Origin: Hydrogenophaga sp. | Lineage (GTDB): Bacteria; Pseudomonadota; Gammaproteobacteria; Burkholderiales; Burkholderiaceae_C | Length of the DNA stretch: 10,595 bases | Direction: 5' to 3' | Assembly (NCBI GenBank): GCA_018335615.1 | Contig: JAGXRS010000290.1 | Coordinates: 1 to 10,595 of the forward strand | Shown here: positions 1-6,098 of the stretch, one piece after another | Layout: every line of letters starts with the position of its first letter | Numbering within the stretch: position 1 is the stretch's first letter | The notes under the pieces: model-generated | Told to the model about the DNA's origin: nothing | Database searches by the model: none | The model's input: only the letters and a program-made list of their open reading frames with translations | Made by a program: the position numbers and the translations under genes

Positions 1-95
1 GCCAGGGCGTCCTGCACCACGTCGGGGGTGAGGGCGGTGTAGGGGTGTGAGCGGGAGGGGTCGGTGGCGGGCGCGGCGGCGTTGTGGGGGTCCAT
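1..95 (-). CDS. srkA: N-terminal fragment of SrkA/YihE-like serine/threonine kinase (partial)
   Basis: The minus strand reads from an ATG at 95-93 to the window edge without a stop, giving 31 complete codons. After a low-complexity Ala/Pro/Asp leader of about 16 residues comes HPYTALTPDVVQDAL. This resembles the N-terminus of the stress-response kinase family SrkA/YihE, where E. coli has TLHPDTIMDAL at the same place. Members are soluble aminoglycoside-phosphotransferase-fold kinases linked to protection from stress-induced cell death. No catalytic residue is inside the window, so the assignment rests on this short N-terminal match alone. The gene diverges from the methyltransferase at 135 with only 39 bp between the start codons. 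An unrelated protein with a similar N-terminus cannot be excluded. Confidence 0.6.
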   Translation of the reverse strand, partial: MDPHNAAAPATDPSRSHPYTALTPDVVQDAL

Positions 96-99
96 GGGG

Positions 100-128
100 C
101 GATTGTCCTCCCAGCCCCGTGCCAGAAT
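100..128 (+). promoter_or_regulatory. Candidate -10 element just upstream of the methyltransferase start
   Basis: The 39-bp divergent gap contains CAGAAT at 123-128, six bases before the ATG at 135. No convincing Shine-Dalgarno sequence and no good -35 box accompany it; ATTGTC at 102-107 is the nearest weak match, at 15-bp spacing. If CAGAAT is a -10 box, the transcript would be almost leaderless. This is weak evidence by inspection only. Confidence 0.22.
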
Positions 129-134
129 CGGCGC

Positions 135-1049
135 ATGACCCGTTCCCGACCCGCCACCGCGCCCAAGGCGCCCCACGGCCAGCCCGGCGCTGCTTCGAAA
201 GCCGCCAAGACCCTGGAAGAACAGCTGCCCGAGCTGCGGCCAGGCCAGTCTGTCGAACTCCTGAAAGAACTGCACATCCTCACCCGCGAGGGCAAGCTCA
301 ACCAGGACACGCGGCGCAAGCTCAAGCAGGTGTACCACCTGGTGCGCTTCATCGAGCCACTGCTGGACGAGGTGCTGGCCGCCCGAGGTGACGTGACGCT
401 CGCCGACCATGGTGCCGGCAAGAGCTACCTGGGCTTCATCCTCTACGACCTGTTCTTCAAGGAACGGCCCGTGGGGCGTGTGTTCGGCGTGGAAGCGCGC
501 ACCGAGCTGGTGGACAAATCGCGTGAGTTGGCCGCCCGGCTGGGTTTCACGCGCATGGACTTCCTGGCCACCACGGTGCAGCAGGCGCTGACGCACCCCG
601 GCCTGCCGCCGCAGATCGACGTGGTCACAGCGCTGCACGCCTGCGACACCGCCACCGACGACGCGATTGCCTTCGGCCTGGCCAAGCAGGCCCGCTTCAT
701 GGTGCTGGTGCCCTGTTGCCAGGCCGAGGTGGCCGGCGTGATGCGGCAGAACAAGGCGCTGTCGCTCTCGCGCTCGCCGCTGGCCGAGCTGTGGCGCCAC
801 CCGCTGCACACGCGCGAATTCGGCAGCCAGATCACCAACGTGCTGCGCTGCCTGCAACTCGAAGCGCATGGCTACAGCGTGACGGTCACCGAACTGGTGG
901 GTTGGGAGCATTCGATGAAGAACGAACTCATCCTCGCCCGTAGAATGGACCGCGATCGGGCTGCCAGCCAGGCCCGTTCCCGTGAACGTCTGCAGCAGGT
1001 GCTGCAAGAGCTGAACCTGCAGGCGCTCACGGAACGCTTCGCGGCCTGA
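135..1049 (+). CDS. Class I SAM-dependent methyltransferase (Methyltransf_32-like)
   Basis: This 304-residue soluble protein has a Rossmann methyltransferase core. The glycine-rich SAM-binding motif I is at about residues 90-100 (ADHGAGKSYLG), the acidic end of strand 2 at 119-120 (VE), HAC at 168-170 in an ALHACDTATDDAI stretch, and PCC at 193-195. The paired HAC..D and PCC motifs are typical of the PF13679 group, which also holds the TRMT13/METTL25-type domains. An N-terminal helical part of about 85 residues precedes the core, and a basic helical tail follows GWEHSMKNELILARR near residue 257. The substrate is not evident; RNA or a small molecule are both possible. I chose the ATG at 135 because upstream GTG-initiated extension would run back into the divergent kinase gene and adds non-conserved residues. 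The next gene lies 216 bp downstream, so it is probably a single-gene unit. Confidence 0.85.
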   Translation: MTRSRPATAPKAPHGQPGAASKAAKTLEEQLPELRPGQSVELLKELHILTREGKLNQDTRRKLKQVYHLVRFIEPLLDEVLAARGDVTLADHGAGKSYLGFILYDLFFKERPVGRVFGVEARTELVDKSRELAARLGFTRMDFLATTVQQALTHPGLPPQIDVVTALHACDTATDDAIAFGLAKQARFMVLVPCCQAEVAGVMRQNKALSLSRSPLAELWRHPLHTREFGSQITNVLRCLQLEAHGYSVTVTELVGWEHSMKNELILARRMDRDRAASQARSRERLQQVLQELNLQALTERFAA

Positions 1050-1265
1050 CCGTCGTCAGGCCTTTCAACGGACCCGCTTCCCGCGCGTCACCGCTGGCCC
1101 TGCCAGCGCCGCAGCGGCGCATTCGTGGCGGCATGGCGCCTTGCACCTGCCGCCGTTCCCCGGTGTTCAATTCAGCGTCCGCTGATGCCGGTCGGCCTGG
1201 TGGTCTTGGGGGTGTTGCGCATCTCCGGGGACACCGCTCAGGCCCCCACCCAGGAGACACAGTCC
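1050..1265. other. Intergenic region with adjacent stem-loops and the antiporter operon leader
   Basis: These 216 bp carry no convincing gene. Two perfect inverted repeats lie side by side: GCTGGC at 1093-1098 with GCCAGC at 1102-1107 (3-base loop), and GCGCCG at 1106-1111 with CGGCGC at 1115-1120. They share two bases, so they would be mutually exclusive. Neither is followed by a T-run, so they are poor intrinsic terminators, although they could slow polymerase at the end of the methyltransferase gene. The right half holds a candidate promoter and the ribosome binding site of the antiporter gene, AGGAGA at 1252-1257. Confidence 0.4.
1141..1171 (+). promoter_or_regulatory. Candidate sigma70 promoter of the antiporter-ybdK operon
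   Basis: TTGCAC at 1141-1146 resembles a -35 box. TTCAAT at 1166-1171 resembles a -10 box, separated by 19 bp, or 18 bp if GTTCAA is taken. The spacing is on the long side. A start point near 1178 would leave a leader of about 90 bases before the ATG at 1266. Inference from consensus only. Confidence 0.33.
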
Positions 1266-2456
1266 ATGGTCATCGCCGATTTCAACTTTTTGCTCCAGAC
1301 CATGGCCTGGCCGCTGGTGCTGCTGCTCGCCTGGTTTCTGGGCGAACGCCTGCACGAGCGCTGGCACATCCCGCGCGTCACGAGCTACGTGGCGGTGGGC
1401 CTCCTGGGTGGGCTGGTCAACCTGCCCGGCCTCACCGGCGACGTGCCGGGCCTGCCCTTCCTGGCCAACGTGGCACTCTCGCTGGTGCTGTTCGAACTGG
1501 GCTACCGCATCAACCTGCGCTGGTTCCGCAACAACCCCTGGGTGCTGGTGCTGGGGGTGGTGGAATCCATCGTCACCTTTGCGGCCATTTACTGGGTCAG
1601 TGGCTGGTTCAACCTGCCGGAAGACCTGCGGCTCATCATCGCGGCCTTGTCGATATCGGCCTCGCCAGCGGGCATCGTGCGCGTGGCCAACGAACTGCGC
1701 AGCGCCGGCCAGGTGACCGAGCGCGTGCTGCACCTGTGCGCCATCAACTGCATGCTGTCGGTGCTGGCGCTCAAGCTGGTGGTGGGCTACTGGTACCTCA
1801 ACACCTCGGGCGATCTGGTGATGGCCGCTTTCGGCAGCATCCACGTGGTGGCCACCTCGGTGGCCGTGGGCGCGCTGCTCGGGGTGGCGGTGCCCTGGCT
1901 GCTGCGCCAGCGCGGCACGCACGAACGCGGGGTGACGGTGGTGTTTTCGCTCGCCGTGCTGCTGCTCACCACCATGGCCTATGGCCTGAAGCTCTCGCCC
2001 TTGCTGGCCGCGCTCACCTTCGGGATCGTGGCGCGCGAGCGCCGCGTGCACCTGACCAACGCGCAGCGCGATTTCGGCACCGCCGGCGACCTGCTCTCGG
2101 TGTTCCTGTTCGTCTACATCGCCTCGCTGCTGGACCGGGCCGACGTGGTCACCGGCATGCTGATTGGCCTGGTGCTCATCGCCGTGCGCACGCTGGCCAA
2201 GGTGGGCTGCAACCTGGCCGCCGCACGGCTCTCGGGCATCAGCGAACGCAAAGGTCTGCTCACCGGTCTGGCGCTCACGCCGATGTCGGCTTTTGCCATC
2301 CTGCTGCTGGAGCAGACCCGGCTGTACGGCTTTGCGCCCGCGGTGCAGGTGCTGTCCATCATGGCCGGCATGATGCTGCTGCAGGAACTGCTGGGGCCGG
2401 TGGTGACGCAGCGCGCCCTGATGGCGGCCCATGAAACCCATGTGACCAAGGAGTAA
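1266..2456 (+). CDS. Short CPA2-family cation:proton antiporter homologue, no regulatory domain
   Basis: This 396-residue integral membrane protein has about 12-13 hydrophobic segments, for example around residues 11-27, 65-79, 92-112, 153-174, 187-212, 276-289, 294-318 and 331-380. It has the Na_H_Exchanger layout: LVLFELGYRINL (73-84) after the third segment, KLSPLLAALTFGIVARERR (242-260), the R308/K312 helix, and ALTPMSAFAILLLEQ (336-350) where Kef/YbaL proteins have a GEFAFVLL-type helix. It stops after the membrane part and lacks the C-terminal RCK/TrkA-N domain of KefB, KefC and YbaL. The residues where KefC has Gln-Asp appear to be Asn161-Cys162, so the usual ion-binding aspartate seems absent. 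The ATG at 1266 was chosen because AGGAGA (1252-1257) sits 8 bases upstream and because upstream in-frame codons encode no membrane or conserved sequence. It is followed after 3 bp by ybdK. Transport activity and ion are unproven. Confidence 0.82.
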   Translation: MVIADFNFLLQTMAWPLVLLLAWFLGERLHERWHIPRVTSYVAVGLLGGLVNLPGLTGDVPGLPFLANVALSLVLFELGYRINLRWFRNNPWVLVLGVVESIVTFAAIYWVSGWFNLPEDLRLIIAALSISASPAGIVRVANELRSAGQVTERVLHLCAINCMLSVLALKLVVGYWYLNTSGDLVMAAFGSIHVVATSVAVGALLGVAVPWLLRQRGTHERGVTVVFSLAVLLLTTMAYGLKLSPLLAALTFGIVARERRVHLTNAQRDFGTAGDLLSVFLFVYIASLLDRADVVTGMLIGLVLIAVRTLAKVGCNLAAARLSGISERKGLLTGLALTPMSAFAILLLEQTRLYGFAPAVQVLSIMAGMMLLQELLGPVVTQRALMAAHETHVTKE

Positions 2457-2459
2457 GCG

Positions 2460-3590
2460 ATGCCACTGGAAACCTTCAAATCCTCCCAGTCGCTCACCAT
2501 GGGCGTGGAGCTGGAACTGCAGCTGGTCAACTCCTACGACCTGGACCTGTCCAGCAGCGCCAACGACCTGCTCGACCTGCTCAAGCGCAAGCCCTTCCCC
2601 GGCGTGGTCACGCCCGAGATGACGCAGAGCATGATCGAGATCGCCACCGATATCCAGACCGAGCACGGCCCGCTGCTGGCGCAGTTGCGCGACATCCGCG
2701 ACACGCTGGTGAGCGCCGGCGACCGCCTCAACATCGAGATTGCCGGTGGCGGCACCCACCCGTTTCAGCGCTGGTTCGAGCAGCGCATTTTTTCCAAGCC
2801 GCGTTTCCAGGAACTGTCGGGCCTGTACGGCTACCTGGCCAAGCAGTTCACCGTGTTCGGCCAGCATGTGCACATCGGTTGCGCCAGCCCGGACGAGGCG
2901 CTGTTCCTGCTGCATTCGCTGAACCGCTATGTGCCGCACTTCATCGCGCTCTCGGCCTCGTCGCCGTTCTCGCAGGGCGTGGACACGCTGTTCGACTCGG
3001 CGCGGCTGAACTCGGTGTTCGCCTTTCCGCTGAGCGGGCGCGCGCCCTTCATGCTCAGCTGGGAACAGTTCGCCAACGTGTACTTCACCAAGATGGAGTC
3101 CACCGGCGTGGTGAAGTCCATGAAGGACTTCTACTGGGACATCCGGCCCAAGCCCGAGTACGGCACCATCGAGCTGCGCGTGTGCGACACGCCGTTGACG
3201 GTGGAGCGCGCTGCCGGCCTGGCCTGCTACCTGCAGGCGCTGTGCCGCCACCTGCTGGAGCGCAGCGAAGCGCCGCCCGAGGAAGACGACTACCTCGTCT
3301 ACACCTACAACCGTTTCCAGGCCTGCCGCTTCGGGCTGGACGGCATGATGGTCAACCCCAAGACGCGCGAGCAGATCAGCATCCGCGAAGACATCCTGGC
3401 CACGTTGCGCCACCTGGGGCCGCACGCGGACGCGCTGAACTCGCACGCGGCACTGGACGAGATCGAGCGCACCGCCGCCCGCGATGGCAACCACGCCAGC
3501 TTCCTGCGCAAGCAGTTCAAGGCCAGTGGCAGCGTGCAGAGTGTGGTGCGCGCTAGCGTGGACGCGCTGCGCAGCGGTCCCCTGGCGTGA
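2460..3590 (+). CDS. ybdK: YbdK-type carboxylate-amine ligase (putative glutamate-cysteine ligase 2)
   Basis: This 376-residue cytoplasmic enzyme belongs to the GCS2 family; E. coli YbdK has 372 residues. Family members catalyse ATP-dependent ligation of the glutamate side-chain carboxylate to an amine, classically weak gamma-glutamylcysteine formation. Conserved blocks are MGVELELQLVN (14-24), AGGGTHPFQRW (95-105), TVFGQHVHIGCAS (131-143), YVPHFIALSASSPFSQG (157-173), WDIRPKPEYGTIELRV (226-241) followed by CDTPLT (242-247), and YNRFQACRFGLDG (283-295). They match E. coli YbdK nearly word for word, so the fold and ATP/metal site look intact. The start follows the antiporter stop by 3 bp, and its Shine-Dalgarno AGGAG (2449-2453) lies at the end of the upstream gene, indicating translational coupling. 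The true physiological amine substrate of YbdK enzymes is not settled. Its partner suggests the product may act on ion transport, which is inference. Confidence 0.93.
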   Translation: MPLETFKSSQSLTMGVELELQLVNSYDLDLSSSANDLLDLLKRKPFPGVVTPEMTQSMIEIATDIQTEHGPLLAQLRDIRDTLVSAGDRLNIEIAGGGTHPFQRWFEQRIFSKPRFQELSGLYGYLAKQFTVFGQHVHIGCASPDEALFLLHSLNRYVPHFIALSASSPFSQGVDTLFDSARLNSVFAFPLSGRAPFMLSWEQFANVYFTKMESTGVVKSMKDFYWDIRPKPEYGTIELRVCDTPLTVERAAGLACYLQALCRHLLERSEAPPEEDDYLVYTYNRFQACRFGLDGMMVNPKTREQISIREDILATLRHLGPHADALNSHAALDEIERTAARDGNHASFLRKQFKASGSVQSVVRASVDALRSGPLA

Positions 3591-3600
3591 CCCGGTTGGG

Positions 3601-3634
3601 AACTGGCGGGGAAAAGCCGTCCAGTTCCGGTTTT
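3601..3634 (+). terminator. Probable intrinsic terminator of the antiporter-ybdK operon
   Basis: AACTGG at 3601-3606 pairs with CCAGTT at 3621-3626. The stem continues with CGG (3607-3609) against CCG (3617-3619), with one bulged T and a 7-base loop. A short TTTT run lies at 3631-3634, four bases after the stem. The stem starts 10 bp after the ybdK stop codon. The distance to the T-run and its shortness make it a moderate rather than strong terminator. Confidence 0.5.
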
Positions 3635-3653
3635 GTCAGGCATCTTCTGACAA
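3633..3653. repeat. Second perfect inverted repeat downstream of ybdK
   Basis: TTGTCAG at 3633-3639 and CTGACAA at 3647-3653 form a perfect 7-bp stem with a 7-base loop, immediately after the first hairpin. No T-run follows. It could stabilise the 3' end of the mRNA, be a second half of the termination region, or be a protein-binding palindrome upstream of the small gene at 3759. Confidence 0.4.
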
Positions 3654-3674
3654 GGGGAATGGCCAATGGCTGAC

Positions 3675-3703
3675 TTAACCTTTTGAAACGGGTTGCATAC
3701 AGT
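3675..3703 (+). promoter_or_regulatory. Candidate sigma70 promoter of the 84-residue protein gene
   Basis: TTAACC at 3675-3680 and TACAGT at 3698-3703 are spaced 17 bp apart, about 55 bp upstream of the ATG at 3759. A TTGACA at 3703-3708 looks better as a -35 box but has no usable -10 at the right distance. The local AT-rich stretch at 3675-3703 stands out in this GC-rich sequence and supports a promoter here. Confidence 0.4.
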
Positions 3704-3758
3704 TGACACATCGGTTCTCCGCCGCGGCGAACCCCCCTCTTTGTTCCCAGGATGTGTC

Positions 3759-4013
3759 ATGAAAACCAGCGCCAGCCGCCTCAACCCCTTCGTCCTCATG
3801 CTGGACCCTGAGGCGGTCCTCAACGCCATTGAAGGCAGTGCCGACCTGCGCGGCCTGCGCCACCGCATCTGCCGCCCCCTGGACAAGCCGCTGATTCCCA
3901 AGCTGTACGACACGGTGCGCGCTTTCGACGCCCTGATCGAAGCCGAAGACTTCATGGACAGCGGCGCCGAGTTCTACACCGACGCGCAGCCCGCCATGCG
4001 CGCGGTGCACTGA
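3759..4013 (+). CDS. Small hypothetical protein (84 aa)
   Basis: This gene encodes a predicted soluble protein of 84 residues with no signal peptide or membrane segment. It begins MKTSASRLNPFVLMLDPEAV, and its middle holds a basic/cysteine segment (RGLRHRICRPLDKPLIPKLYD, about residues 31-51) followed by an acidic C-terminal third (LIEAEDFMDSGAEFYTD). The periodic leucines suggest helices, but I recognise no named domain. The ATG at 3759 has AGGA at 3749-3752 at suitable distance; an in-frame upstream ATG at 3693 lies inside the presumed promoter and was rejected. Third-position G/C bias is as strong as in neighbouring genes, which supports a real gene. It converges with the ABC permease gene, with 60 bp between stop codons, and appears to be transcribed alone. 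Function unknown. Confidence 0.68.
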   Translation: MKTSASRLNPFVLMLDPEAVLNAIEGSADLRGLRHRICRPLDKPLIPKLYDTVRAFDALIEAEDFMDSGAEFYTDAQPAMRAVH

Positions 4014-4024
4014 AGCCACTGCAA

Positions 4025-4043
4025 GGCCGCCGGATCTGCGGCC
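4025..4043. terminator. Stem-loop between convergent genes, possible bidirectional terminator
   Basis: GGCCGC at 4025-4030 and GCGGCC at 4038-4043 form a perfect 6-bp GC stem around a 7-base loop. It lies between the stop codons of the small gene (4013) and of the permease gene (4074 on the other strand). No T-run follows on either strand, so intrinsic termination is uncertain. Confidence 0.35.
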
Positions 4044-4073
4044 GGGGAGCCATGCGTTGCCTCAGAAGATCCG

Positions 4074-4901
4074 TCACTTGGCAAACCGTTTGCGCGTGAG
4101 CGCCAAGGCCAGCCAGAAAGCCCCCACCGCGTAGACCAGCAGCACCAGCCCATGCAGCCAGGCCTGTTCGGGCCAGCGGTCCATGAACAGCGGGCGCACC
4201 AGTTCCACCGCATTCGTCAGCGGCAGCCAGTCGGACACCACGCGCACCACGTCCGGCAACTGCTCCCGCGGGAAGAACACCCCGGAGAGGAACATCATGG
4301 GCGTGAGGAACAGCGTGAAGTAGTAGGTGAAGAAGTCGTAGCCCTGGGCCAGGGCGTTGAACACCAGCGCGATGCACGAAAACGTGATGCCCACCCCCAG
4401 CAGCACCGGCCAGGCCAGCAGCAGCTTCGGGCTGTGGCTGATGCCCAGCGCCAGCATCACGCCCAGGATCGCGGTCACGGCGAACAGGGCCTTGAAACCG
4501 GCCCACAGCATTTCGGCCAGCACCACATCGTCCAGGCTCACGGGCGCGTTCATGATGCCGTCCCAGGTTTTCTGCACATGCATGCGCGAAAAGGCCGAAT
4601 ACAGGGCCTCAAAACTCGCCGCATTCATGGCGCTCATGCAGATGCTGCCGCTGGCCAGGAACAGGATGTAGGGCACCGCCACCGTGCCCTGCGGCGTGGC
4701 GATGTTCACCTGGCCCACCAGGGCGCCCATGCCGTAGCCAAAAGCCACCAGCCACATCAGCGGCTCGGCGATGTTGCCGACCAGGCTGGGCACGGCCAGC
4801 TTCTTCCAGACCAACCAGTTGCGCAGGAACACCGGCCACCAGCGGGTGCTGAGGCGGGGTGGGGCCCAGGGGGAGGGTGGAGTCAGGGTGGTGGTCGTCA
4901 T
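4074..4901 (-). CDS. nodJ: ABC-2 type transporter permease, NodJ family
   Basis: This 275-residue inner-membrane permease has six predicted hydrophobic spans, at about residues 45-63, 76-95, 135-153, 162-184, 190-211 and 247-268. Diagnostic features are the SGSICMSAMNAASFEALYSAF block (84-104), the cytoplasmic RMHVQKTWDGIMNAPVSLDDVVLAE segment (106-130) and TPMMFLSGVFFPREQLP (200-216), the ABC-2 signature that NodJ-type exporters share. It would form the channel for the NodI-like ATPase encoded upstream at 5083-6027. In rhizobia NodIJ exports lipochitin oligosaccharides, but homologues are widespread in non-symbiotic betaproteobacteria with unknown cargo. No nod synthesis genes are seen here, so the symbol indicates family only. 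The 181-bp gap from nodI holds a REP-like element. The ATG at 4901 has no strong Shine-Dalgarno. Confidence 0.88.
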   Translation of the reverse strand: MTTTTLTPPSPWAPPRLSTRWWPVFLRNWLVWKKLAVPSLVGNIAEPLMWLVAFGYGMGALVGQVNIATPQGTVAVPYILFLASGSICMSAMNAASFEALYSAFSRMHVQKTWDGIMNAPVSLDDVVLAEMLWAGFKALFAVTAILGVMLALGISHSPKLLLAWPVLLGVGITFSCIALVFNALAQGYDFFTYYFTLFLTPMMFLSGVFFPREQLPDVVRVVSDWLPLTNAVELVRPLFMDRWPEQAWLHGLVLLVYAVGAFWLALALTRKRFAK

Positions 4902-4949
4902 GTTCGTGGGTCAGGATTCTGGGGTTGGGTTCGCCTGGCTGTGTGTGAA

Positions 4950-5076
4950 GGCTTCAACAGGCTCAGCCCGAATGGATGGGCGGGTGCCGCCATGGGTGCA
5001 GGATGTCCAGCCCCCTGCCCCAATCCCGTTCGGGCTGAGCCCTTCGACGGGCTCGGGACAGGCTCTGGCGAAGCCC
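4950..5076. repeat. REP-like inverted repeat pair between the NodI- and NodJ-like genes
   Basis: Two related units lie head to head. Unit 1 (4950-4975) carries GGCTTCAACAGGCTCAGCCC followed by GAATGG. Unit 2 (5026-5076) starts CCGTTCGGGCTGAGCC, the reverse complement of the end of unit 1 with one mismatch, and ends GGCGAAGCCC. Unit 2 holds about 24 extra bases in its middle, including a perfect hairpin: GAGCCC (5037-5042), loop TTCGAC, GGGCTC (5049-5054). From memory, this TTCGAC/GGGCTCAGCCCGAA motif is a very common interspersed extragenic repeat in Comamonadaceae. The outer unit ends 6 bp before the nodI stop codon. It may modulate the nodI/nodJ expression ratio or be only a passenger. Confidence 0.72.
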
Positions 5077-5082
5077 TCAAGC

Positions 5083-6027
5083 TCAACCGTCCTCCCGAAT
5101 CTGCCGGCCGGTGAGTTTCAGGAACAGGTCTTCCAGGTTCGCCGGTCGGTGCAAGGTGCGCAGCTGTGGGTGTTCCCCCAGCGCGGCCAGCAGTGGCATC
5201 GCCTGCGCCGTGTAGAAGAACACGGTCTCGCCGCTCACTTCCACCCGGGAGGCCAGCGCGCGCAGGCCGGCGTGCGCCTCGGTCTGCGCCAGCGCCAGCG
5301 CGCCGTGGCCATACACCTCCACCACGTCGGGCTCCAGGTGCTGGGCGATCAGTTCGCGCGGGCGGCCCTCGGCGATCTTGCGGCCGTGGTCCAGCACCAG
5401 CAGGCGCGAGCACAGCCGCTCCGCCTCGTCCATGAAATGGGTGGTGAGCAGAATGCTCTTGCCCTGCTGCAGCAGCAGCTGCAGGCGCTCCCACATCAGG
5501 TGGCGGGCCTGCGGGTCCAGCCCCGTGGTGGGCTCGTCGAGCAGCAGCAATTTCGGGTCGTTCACCAGCGCACGCGCCAGCGACAGGCGGCGCTTCATGC
5601 CGCCCGAGAGTTCGCCCGGCTTGGCGTCGGCCTTGTGCGCCAGCGCGGCAAAGTCGAGCAGTTGCGGTATGCGGGCCTGGATGTCGGCGGTGCGCAGGCC
5701 GAAGTAGCGGCCATAGACCAGCAGGTTCTCGGCGCAGGAAAAGTCCGGGTCCAGCGTGTCCATCTGGCTCACCACGCCCAGCAGTGCCTTGATGGCCAGC
5801 GCATCGCGCGGCATGTCCAGTCCACCGAAGGCGGTGATCTGCCCGGCATCGGGCGCGGTGAGACCCAGGCACATGCGGATGGTGGTGGTCTTGCCCGCGC
5901 CGTTCGGCCCGATCACGCCCAGGCACTCGCCGGGTTCGATGGCAAACGACAGGTCGTCCACCACGGTGGCAGGGCCGTAGCGTTTGACGAGGTGCTGGCA
6001 GTGGAAGAGAGGAGCGCGCGCAAGCAT
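5083..6027 (-). CDS. nodI: ABC transporter ATP-binding protein, NodI/DrrA family
   Basis: This 314-residue cytoplasmic ATPase has all nucleotide-binding motifs: Walker A GPNGAGKTT (40-48), Q-loop Gln88 in VVSQMD, signature LSGGM (140-144), Walker B LLLLDEP (160-166) with Glu165, D-loop around GLDPQ (169-173) and H-loop His197 in TTHFMDEAERL. The roughly 90-residue C-terminal part after residue 225 (EVYGHGALAL ... LEDLFLKLTGRQI) is the usual tail of NodI/DrrA-type exporters. VVSQMDTLDPDFSCAENL (86-101 region) is the NodI-like form. It should energise the NodJ-like permease encoded next on the same strand. The ATG at 6027 gives the standard start; an AGG lies 6 bases before it. It diverges from the lipoprotein gene at 6135, so both are probably driven from the 107-bp gap. 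Substrate unknown. Confidence 0.93.
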   Translation of the reverse strand: MLARAPLFHCQHLVKRYGPATVVDDLSFAIEPGECLGVIGPNGAGKTTTIRMCLGLTAPDAGQITAFGGLDMPRDALAIKALLGVVSQMDTLDPDFSCAENLLVYGRYFGLRTADIQARIPQLLDFAALAHKADAKPGELSGGMKRRLSLARALVNDPKLLLLDEPTTGLDPQARHLMWERLQLLLQQGKSILLTTHFMDEAERLCSRLLVLDHGRKIAEGRPRELIAQHLEPDVVEVYGHGALALAQTEAHAGLRALASRVEVSGETVFFYTAQAMPLLAALGEHPQLRTLHRPANLEDLFLKLTGRQIREDG

Positions 6028-6098
6028 GCGTTGCCTAAATGTCGGTGGGCTTGATGTAGGTCGACAGATTACCCGCTCGGCAGCGCAACAATGGTTGG

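Noticed and set aside
1133..2434. A 433-codon plus-strand open frame in a second frame over the antiporter gene.
   Set aside because: Arg/Ala/Gly/His-rich frame shadow; the overlapping frame encodes a coherent membrane protein with a good ribosome binding site.
1167..3494. A 775-codon open frame on the minus strand opposite the antiporter and ybdK genes.
   Set aside because: Its translation is dominated by His, Gln, Arg, Gly and Ala as expected for the antisense of GC-biased genes. It shows no domain, and the plus-strand proteins are clearly conserved families.
3703..3708. A perfect TTGACA as the -35 box for the small gene at 3759.
   Set aside because: The bases 16-18 bp downstream are GC-rich with no -10 match; TTAACC/TACAGT just upstream is the more consistent pair.
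4074..6027. A rhizobial-type Nod-factor export function for the ABC pair.
   Set aside because: There are no nodulation synthesis genes in view, and NodIJ-like exporters are widespread in non-symbiotic betaproteobacteria, so only family membership is claimed.
4771..6054. A 427-codon plus-strand open frame across the NodI-like gene and the REP element.
   Set aside because: It is the antisense shadow of a complete ABC ATPase and reads through the repeat; composition is low-complexity Gln/Arg/His.
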